Part shown: positions 56,881 to 64,000 of the stretch, one piece after another | How the letters are laid out: the number at the start of each line of letters is the position of its first letter | How positions within the stretch are numbered: the stretch's first letter is position 1 | Assembly (NCBI RefSeq): GCF_036323735.1 | Contig: NC_086019.1 | Location: 241,470,602-241,534,601, forward strand | Length of the DNA: 64,000 bases | Source: Rattus norvegicus | Lineage: Eukaryota; Chordata; Mammalia; Rodentia; Muridae | Direction of reading: 5' to 3' | Program-made: the position numbers and the translations under genes | Notes under the pieces: model-generated | Databases searched by the model: none | What the model was told of the DNA's origin: nothing | Seen by the model: only the letters and a program-made list of their open reading frames with translations

Positions 56881-59800
56881 GTCAGTGCAATCTCTGGTTC
56901 TCCACCTTAAATGATAAACTGTCGCTCAGTGCACAGAAGTGTCCTAGGTTATCTGGTTGCTTGTAGATTCAACACACCTGAATTAGCACGACTTTTATTA
57001 GTGGAACCTTTAGTTATTACTTCTCTGTGTGCATTGAAGTACTCTGCAGCTTCTAAAACTGCTCACTGGACAGCCCTGGAGAAGATTTATAGACACACTC
57101 AAGCACAAAGTTGGGCTCAAAGCTAAACTAATGGAATTGCTCTTTGGACTTTTCTGTTGTGTCATTCAATGTGATCAATGCACTAAAAGCTAGTGTGTGT
57201 GTTTGTGTGTTCAATGTGTGTGTGTGTGTGTGTGTGTTTGTATTTCTGTGTTTGTGTCTGTGTGTCTCTTTATGTGTGTTCACATGTGTGTCTGTGCCTG
57301 TGTGTCTGTGTCTCTGTGTACCTTTCCAAAGGAACTATTCCTTCACGATCAGGTAGTGTGAGAGTTGGCATCAGTATTGCGAGCTCAATTCATGTTGCCG
57401 AAATGTTGGATCGCTCCATGATTAAGGTATAAGAAACAATTCTTACAGATGAGAAGGGGTTTTGCACTTTGGGGGTTTTCTTTTTCATTTCTCATATGCA
57501 ACCAAATCTCAAACTTTCAAGTTGATTTTTGCTACTGTTTAAGGCTGCAGGGCAGGTAGAAAACTATCCCCCCTCAAAATATAAACTCTGCCTAATTTGT
57601 AGCTATGCAAGCAGAACAATGGTTACCTAGAGATGGTAAGGACAGAGTATGAAGATACACACAGGCATCTCAGAGATGGCAGCGATGACCTATCAAGTGT
57701 GGGTGGGGGCACATGAGCATAAACAATTGTCTAGACTCAGGGTACATATACCCATAAAACAAGTGCATTTTGTGGTAAGTAAAGAGTAATCATAATACAT
57801 TGATTTTTAAAACTTAAACTACACCTGCCATTGGAAGAGTCTCAGTGAGAACTAAGAAGTACTGCTGCTCCTGACAAATACCTATCAGCAAAGAATAGAA
57901 GCATTGATGGCAGAGGGAAGGCTGTTTAACTGCTGTGAGAGCTATGAAAAAAGACTGTCTTCCCTCAGCTCGAATGGTTACAAATGTTTAGCAAGGACCT
58001 GGCTGGAATCACAATGAATGAAAGGCATGCACCTCCAACTGTGTTAGCCTACTCCTTCCTACAGTGGGGGACTCTGAAAGGATCAGTGTTAGTTCTGAGT
58101 GTGACTGACCAGAAAGCTGACCTGCCCGGAACCTTAATGTCTAGCCTCAACAAAAGGCTTTGCTGGGCTTGCTGTTTGGCTACGTCGAAGGCAAAAATTT
58201 AAGCAGCTGTGAGCTGTGAGATTATGCTGACCAGGAGTCTCTACCACTACATTCTGTGAGGACAGGGGTAGCCTGAGCTGCTCTTGCCCAGTAATGTTAT
58301 AAATTGCAGAATGGTGTAAGTAAAGGACCTTGGAGGGCACCTGGACCATTCTGGATTTGAGGTTCCTGCAAAGGTTCATGAAAAGCCTTTCTTGTTCTTT
58401 GTACAGCTTTGTCAGTTACGGTCTTTCCGTGTCTAGAGATTAAATGTTCCTACGTCTAAATTTTCCCATAAGCCAACTTACCAATTCGTGTATTATGTCT
58501 GTCTCTCTGCTTTAGTTACATGGCTTAGTATGCTGTGATAAGAGACCCAATGAAAGCAGCTTAAGGAAGAAAACGTTAATTTATCGCAGGTCAGATATTG
58601 AGGGTACAATCATGGCTGCAAAGTCATGGTGGTAACTGCAAATGCTGGTCTCGCTGTGTTCAGTGAGGAGGCAGAGACAGGTGAATACTGGTGCCCAGGT
58701 TGCATTATTTATTTATTTTTATTTAGTCTTGGACACTGGCTCATGGAGGGGGTGCTATCCAGACTTAGAGTTTTATTTCACAGTTAACCATTTCTGAAAA
58801 TACATTCCTAGATGTGCTGCGTTTTTATGGTAATTATACATCCGATCAGATTGACAAAGGAAATCAGCTGACACAGCATCTTTCTCCTTCACACTCAGTC
58901 TGTGTAAGGACAGAGCAGAGAAGAGCTGAAGCCAGGGAAGTCCTTGAAGGTGCACTGGTCACACTTCTTTCAGAACAATCTGCCCCTTGAAATCTGAGAC
59001 CTAAAAGGCAGCACCTAGGGTTCCATCTCCACTGTAGTTTCTTATATTGAAAAAGACTAAGTAAGATTTTGTGGGTTGCTGCTTCCTGGTCATCTTACTG
59101 TCATTCAGACTCCTCATCAAGAGGATTCACCAATAACTGTGTAATCTAAAGCTCCAGCTAATGACTGAGTCTCAGAGAACTTGAATTTCCTTTCTTTCTT
59201 CTTCTTTTCTGAGTTGGGACTCACCATGTCACCTTGGTTGCCCTCAAATCCACACATATCAGTCTACTTCTACCTTCTGAGTGCTCGGATTGAGACCGCA
59301 TGACCATGTTCAGCTTTGAAACTTGTCTTTTCAGAATTGGGAAGCACATTATCAGGCTCCCTCCTCTTCCTGGCTTGCACCTTCTACCCTGTAACTAGAA
59401 CAGGGACAAGGAATTACAGCCTCTCAAACTGTCCTATACTTGTGTCCTGAATCGCAATTAGCTTTTGGTTATGATTAAAATGCAAAACTGCAGGGAATTC
59501 TAAACTCTTGAATGAATAGTTCTAAGACAAGGCTAAGAAGGAAACATGGGGATAGAAGTATTTTAAAAGGACCACAGATTTTTTTTCATATATGTGCTGG
59601 AATTGGAGTACTACTTAATTGTGGGTGAAATAGTCAGCATTCCTTGAGTGTAGAAAAGGCCTTGTGCAATGGCTGTGTGAATCTGTTCACAAGAACTACC
59701 ACAAAGGGGTGGCAGGTGGGAGAGTGGACAGGGTGTAGACATAAAGAGAACTTGAATGTTAATGGCTGATTCGTGTCTGAGGGATTAGCAATTAAAGGAT

Positions 59801-61215
59801 GGCCTGAAAACAAACATCCTTGAGCCCATAGCTCACACTGTAGTATGAATCCAACACCCAAAAGAAGGTGCTTAATTTTTCAATGTCCTGGGGCTCAGTC
59901 CAGTTCCCATGTAAAATTAACCATCACAAAATACACAAGATGTATGGGTGCCCATCATGGTGACCATGTGTGTTTTCTCCACAGTGAGGTCAACAAGGAG
60001 TCTCTGGAAAAAATCCTTCCTCAACTTAAGTGCCATTTCACCTGGAATTTATTCAAGGAAGGAAGCATCTCAAGTCATATGGAAGACAGGGTGTGTAACC
60101 AGATCGAAAATTTAAACTCTGAGCACAAAGCGACAATGTATGACTTACTGGCCTATATAAAGCACCTAGATGGTGAGAACGAGGCCGCCCTGGAATGCTT
60201 AGGGCAAGCTGAAGATTTACGGAAGTCAGAGCGCAGTGATCGAGCAGAGATTAAATGTCTGGTCACCTGGGGAAACTATGCTTGGATCTACTACCGCATT
60301 GGCCAGCTCTCAGAAGCTCAGGCGTACGCTGACAAGGTGAGACAAGTTTGCCAAAAGTTTGCAAATCCTTACAGCATGGAATGCCCAGAACTTGACTGTG
60401 AGGAAGGATGGACACGCCTAAAGTGTGGAAGAAATGAACGAGCTAAGATGTGCTTCGAAAAGGCTCTAGAGGAGAAGCCCGAGGATCCAGAGTGCAGGGC
60501 TGGAATGGCCATTGCCATGTACCGCCTACAGGAAAAACCGGAGAAGCAGTTCTCTGTGGATGCTCTGAAACAGGCCATGGAGTTGAATTCTCAGAACCAG
60601 TACGAGAAGGTTCTCCTGGCTCTGAAACTGCAGAAGATGGGGGAAGAAGCTGAAGCAGAGCGGTTGGTTGAAGATGCCTTGGAAAAGGGTCCTAATCAAA
60701 CAGACGTCCTCCAAAAGGCAGCTCAGTTCTATAGGAAAAAGGGTAACCTAGACAGAGCTATTGAATTCCTTGGAAAAGCACTGAGATCCACAGCAAACAA
60801 CAGTCCCCTCTACAGCTTGGTCATGTGCCGTTACAGGGAAAAACTGAAGCAACTGCAGAATACAGGAGAGGCTGACAAGAGTGAGAGAAGACAGACTATG
60901 GAAGAACTGAGAAGATTAACTATGGAGTACATGAATAAGGCTCTTCAGAGGAGGCCAAGTCCTCTGAACTCCTACTCAGACCTCATCGATTTCCCGGAAG
61001 TAGAGAAATGCTATCAGATGGTCTTCAGCGAGGAGAGCCCTCGCGCTGAGGACCAAGAACTCTTTGAGCGCTATTGCAACCTCCAGGAGTATCACAGGAA
61101 GTCTGAAGGCCTCAAAGCCCTGAAGGATCTCATGCAGTTTCCCAGACCTGAAAAATCCACCGAGAAGGAAGAAGTTAAACAGCAAACGCAGAACGGAGAT
61201 CTTAACCTGCAGTAG
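56876..61215 (+). CDS. Ifit3: interferon-induced protein with tetratricopeptide repeats 3 (spliced)
   Basis: The coding sequence is join(56876..56880, 59985..61215), giving 411 residues. Exon 1 contributes ATG-AG before a GTCAGT donor. The acceptor TTTTCTCCACAG leads into exon 2, producing M-S-E-V-N-K-E-S-L, the rodent Ifit3 N-terminus. The protein is a cytosolic TPR repeat protein with CHFTWNL at 18-24 and TPR-like helices at about 51-80, 94-127, 137-170, 245-270 and 360-385. DLIDFPEVEKCYQMVFS (334-350) is typical of rodent Ifit3. Ifit3 acts mainly as a scaffold that stabilises Ifit1 and Ifit2 complexes and supports MAVS/TBK1 signalling. At 411 residues it is near mouse Ifit3 (about 403) but about 80 shorter than human IFIT3 (about 490), and it lacks the human-type C-terminus. 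An open frame extends upstream into the intron to 59845; that ATG is not used. No disabling mutation is present. Confidence 0.97.
57190..57330. repeat. imperfect (TG)n-rich repeat in Ifit3 intron 1
   Basis: A pure GT run at 57216-57237 is embedded in TGTGTCTGTG-type variants to about 57325. Confidence 0.9.
58505..58720 (+). repeat. dispersed rodent repeat, family uncertain
   Basis: TATGCTGTGATAAGAGACCC followed by AATGAAAGCAGC is a diverged copy of the terminus seen at four other places in the window. It is followed by AAAACGTTAATTTATCGCAG. Confidence 0.4.
59205..59322 (-). repeat. B1 SINE, minus strand
   Basis: GTTGGGACTCACCATGTCAC, CCTCAAATCCACACATATCA and TTCTGAGTGCTCGGATTGAG are B1 in reverse. 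Confidence 0.75.
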
Positions 61216-61753
61216 GAATTTTTGCTGGATTGTTGGCATTTCCAGGGAAAAAATGAGAAGCTGGATGGGTGAGGGATGTGGGAGGCAACACGATTTGGGG
61301 TGCAGGCAGCCTATTCCTGACATCCTATGAGCCTGATAACAACCGGAAGTGTGTCAGCGTGCAGACACTCAGCCCTGAGCTGTGAGAGAGATGTGCTGTG
61401 AAGTGATGCATACAGAGAGGAAAGGGCTGGAAAAGCAGGAGCCTTCCTGCCAAGGATCCATGACAAGCAGCTCTTGACTGTTTCTTTAAAAACCTGCTTT
61501 CTCTCCCTGACTCCTCTGCTCATCCTAACTGTAGAATTTTCCACTCAGTAGATCTTATTACTAATCATGTAGGGAAATGGGGCTTAAGGCTTAAAGTGCA
61601 CCTTTTGATCACAATTTTTCTCTGCAATATATGGCAACAGCCAACAAAATTTAGTCTGGTTTCTTCATTCCATTTCACTGTAGTCACTTAAACCTGAAGG
61701 ATTCACTTTTGCCCAACCCTAGAATATTCTGTGCATATCATCCTTATATTCTA

Positions 61754-61801
<48 letters not shown>

Positions 61802-61865
61802 CCCTAACAGTGATCCTGCAGTATGCCAAATTGAAATTGTAGAATAAATTTAAAAGTTTCAACTA
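61216..61865 (+). other. Ifit3: Ifit3 3' UTR
   Basis: Runs from the TAG at 61213-61215 to just past AATAAA at 61843-61848, the first canonical polyadenylation signal downstream. It contains a (TG)n run at 61757-61800. Confidence 0.7.
61757..61800. repeat. (TG)n microsatellite in the Ifit3 3' UTR
   Basis: About 21 TG units lying 43 bases upstream of the AATAAA signal. Confidence 0.95.
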
Positions 61866-62047
61866 AAATATAATCGTGTGTATATGTGTGTGTATGGTGG
61901 TAAGAGACAGCAAAATAATATGGTAATATTAAATATCGATGGTTCTTCTTTTAGGATGGGCAGTGGCTTCTGTGACCTCTATACCCCTTTCTGAAGAGGA
62001 AATGACAGTTATATTAGAAAAAGAGAGGCCAGGAAATCACGTGGGAC

Positions 62048-62150
62048 AGGGCTGGGGATTTAGCACAGTAGTAGAGCACTTGCCTAGCAAGCACAAGGCC
62101 CTGGGTTCAGTCCTCAACTCTGGTGCATATAGAGAAAAAAATAAAAGAAA
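62048..62150 (+). mobile_element. older ID SINE
   Basis: GGGCTGGGGATTTAGCACAG, GTAGAGCACTTGCCTAGCAA and GGTTCAGTCCTC are diverged from the ID consensus at several positions. An A-rich tail is present. No clean target-site duplication was seen, consistent with greater age. Confidence 0.85.
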
Positions 62151-62574
62151 TGGGGTGGGAAACAGTTTGGGGGATCTGGTGGGCAAACAGAGGGAAGTGC
62201 AGGAGGATGGATATAATGAACATTTATACATGGATGAAAATTTCAAAGGCATTTTCTAGACTCTTCTTCTGCTAAGGCGATGGAAAATGATGAATGCACA
62301 TCAGGGTATCAAAACATCTCTGTTCTAGCTTCTGTGCACTGAGCGAATCAAGTTTAATCAGTGTATGTAGGAACTTCCACTCTTCTTCTAGTCTAAAAGA
62401 TGCAGTTGCAGCCTGAACACAGTTAGCAGCCGATTCTTCAGCCACATTTCTGGGTGCCCAGAGATTCCTGAGCAAATGCCCTCCCATCCGTGTGTGGGGA
62501 TGCCAGTGGTCAGCATCTGCTACTGAGACTTTCACTTCATTGGGCCTTCAGAAGGGTCTCTCAGACTCTTTAAC

Positions 62575-62675
62575 TAATCATTCCACACGTTCACATTTCA
62601 TACGATATCCCACTTCCCGGTTACCCCCTCCACCAACCCCTCATCCCATGATATCCCACTTCCCAGTTAAGAAAA
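62575..62675 (-). mobile_element. LINE-1 3' UTR fragment, minus strand
   Basis: GATATCCCACTTCCCGGTTA and the C-rich stretch after it match the L1 3' end at about 1130. GATATCCCACTTCCC occurs twice here (62602 and 62650), a small internal duplication. Confidence 0.65.
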
Positions 62676-62807
62676 GAGACAGCTCTTAACAAATTTGCGT
62701 GTAATCCTTGCACAGGGGCCGTACGTGTCTGTGCTGACCAAGCGAGCACTCTCTCAGGCTACTCACACTGTCTACTCACAGCAGACAGTGTTGTTGCTGT
62801 TATCCCT

Positions 62808-62948
62808 GTTGTTTACAGACACAGTTTCCCTGGATAGCCCAGATAGGCCTTGAAATCACAGTGTAGCCCAAGCTTGTCTCAAATTCACAGTTCTCTGGCT
62901 TTGGCCTCCCTACTTCTGGGATTTCAGGTGTGTGGAACCCAGCTCTGA
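62808..62948 (-). repeat. B1 SINE, minus strand
   Basis: ACAGTTTCCCTGGATAGCCC, TGTCTCAAATTCACAGTTCT and TCTGGGATTTCAGGTGTGTG are a B1 in reverse, nearly complete. Confidence 0.85.
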
Positions 62949-62949
62949 A

Positions 62950-63755
62950 GTCAGGTCTTAAATTCATTTACGAGTATAATTTAGAGCCACAGGTAAGTAC
63001 AACGAAGCAATAACATAAATAAGATGAGCTTTTCAATAACTTTCTTTCCTCAGATGGGGAACTGAACTCTGAAACGATTGCCTAGTTAGCTTAGTAACTG
63101 GGAACTGTTTTAGGAGGTGAGTAGGTAGGGCAGGGGAAGACCCCGACAATATACAGATCTGTCTCTCAAGATTTAGAACTCCACACACCAAGCAGCCTCC
63201 AACAGACACAAAATAACACTTGTAAAAAACTGGAACCTGGCAGGGAGTTTGAGATTTACCGAACGCTTTATTTAAAGAGTTAAGTAAGGAGTAGCAACAC
63301 AAGTTCTGTTGCAGGATGGAAAGTGGCAGACCAGCTTCAACTGCACGGTATGTTTTAGGCCAGACTGAGCAATACAGCAAGATCCTGTCTTCAAACAGTT
63401 AGTGATGGAAGCGTGACAACAAAGCACAGGAGAAGGCAATGACGTTGAGAATTAGTGAAAGAGTAGGTTCTGAGAGTTCTTACTATGAAAAAGCAAGTAC
63501 TCGGGGTGATCCATGTTCATAGATTGATGCGGCCATTCCACAGCTTATGCATGTAGCAGAACCTCATGCTTCAGCACAGGTACATGTAATTTTAACTGCA
63601 AGGGCTATCATATTGACGTTTAAAATGAGAGGCCAATATAAGAGACAGTAGTATAATGAATAAATGTACTCTGTAGACTTTGTCGCATATCCCCATCCTT
63701 TCTTCTCCTCCTTCCTTGCTTTGTTCCTGTCTCTCCTTCTGTCATCTATCTTCTA
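62950..63755. other. intergenic sequence downstream of Ifit3, no gene seen
   Basis: The minus-strand 115-codon frame (63380-63033) has no recognised domain and no exon signals. Confidence 0.35.
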
Positions 63756-63758
63756 TCC

Positions 63759-63803
63759 GCCCATCCATCCATCCATCCATCCATCCATCTCCATCCATCC
63801 ATT
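63759..63803. repeat. (CCAT)n microsatellite
   Basis: About ten CCAT units with a short CTCCATC interruption. Confidence 0.93.
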
Positions 63804-64000
63804 CATGCATGCTGAATCGCACACACACATGCACAGTATGACTGAGGATACATATATGCGTATGTTTTCTGGGTGGACAATTTGGTATTGCATAGCCAGA
63901 GTTCCTGCACTCCTCCTGGGGAAGATTACTGCTCCCATCCTCGCCGTCCCTTAGTTGCCTAAGGTTGAGGACTCCCAAGCTTTTCCACTTCCACTTTAGC
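63804..64000. other. intergenic sequence, no gene seen
   Basis: Nothing recognisable. The next Ifit family member is expected further right. Confidence 0.3.

Larger units (their letters stand above)
56881..59984 (+). other. Ifit3: Ifit3 intron 1
   Basis: 3,104 bases from GTCAGT to TCCACAG. It contains a (TG)n-type repeat, a dispersed repeat at about 58505-58700, and a minus-strand B1. No gene was recognised inside. Confidence 0.85.

Noticed and set aside
59845..59984. In-frame ATG at 59845 extending the Ifit3 exon upstream to a 456-residue frame
   Set aside because: The extension lies in intron 1 before a good acceptor (TTTTCTCCACAG), and the spliced start gives the conserved M-S-E-V-N-K-E-S-L N-terminus.

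Overview
This is a piece of mammalian nuclear genome, almost certainly rat (Rattus). It carries rodent-type LINE-1 3' ends, rodent B1/B2/B3/B4 SINEs, and rat-type ID elements with crisp target-site duplications. It also has many long (TG)n and (GA)n microsatellites, and two spliced interferon-response genes whose proteins closely resemble rodent Ifit2 and Ifit3. Most of the window is intergenic and repeat-rich; only about 2.6 kb codes for protein.

Layout. Positions 1-430 are a GC/CpG-rich promoter-like block with a CCAAT box and a minus-strand splice donor. From the conserved gene order (Lipa next to Ifit2, transcribed away from it), it is probably the Lipa promoter and first non-coding exon. 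Positions 0.5-44.9 kb are a gene desert of L1 fragments, solo LTRs, SINEs and microsatellites. Within it, near 20.3-20.9 kb, is a processed Nme1 pseudogene whose 5' half is inverted relative to its 3' half. An 800-bp (CA)n-type array with a higher-order duplication lies at 23.4-24.2 kb.

The Ifit2 gene (+) runs from about 45.2 kb to 50.1 kb. It has a TATA box, a duplicated block carrying an interferon-stimulated response element (ISRE), an exon 1 with only five coding bases, a 2.65-kb intron and a single large coding exon (464 aa). The Ifit3 gene (+) runs from about 56.8 kb to 61.9 kb with the same architecture (411 aa) and its own ISRE/AP-1/TATA promoter. The last 2 kb is intergenic.

How the genes work together. 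Ifit2 and Ifit3 are tetratricopeptide-repeat (TPR) antiviral effectors induced by type I interferon through ISREs bound by ISGF3/IRF factors. Family knowledge places them in hetero-complexes with Ifit1, whose gene should lie just downstream of this window. The tandem genes share exon-intron phase, promoter logic and stretches of near-identical coding sequence, as expected of a gene cluster shaped by duplication and perhaps gene conversion. No new multi-gene system was seen. The most notable findings are the ISRE-block duplication at Ifit2 and the internally inverted Nme1 retrocopy.
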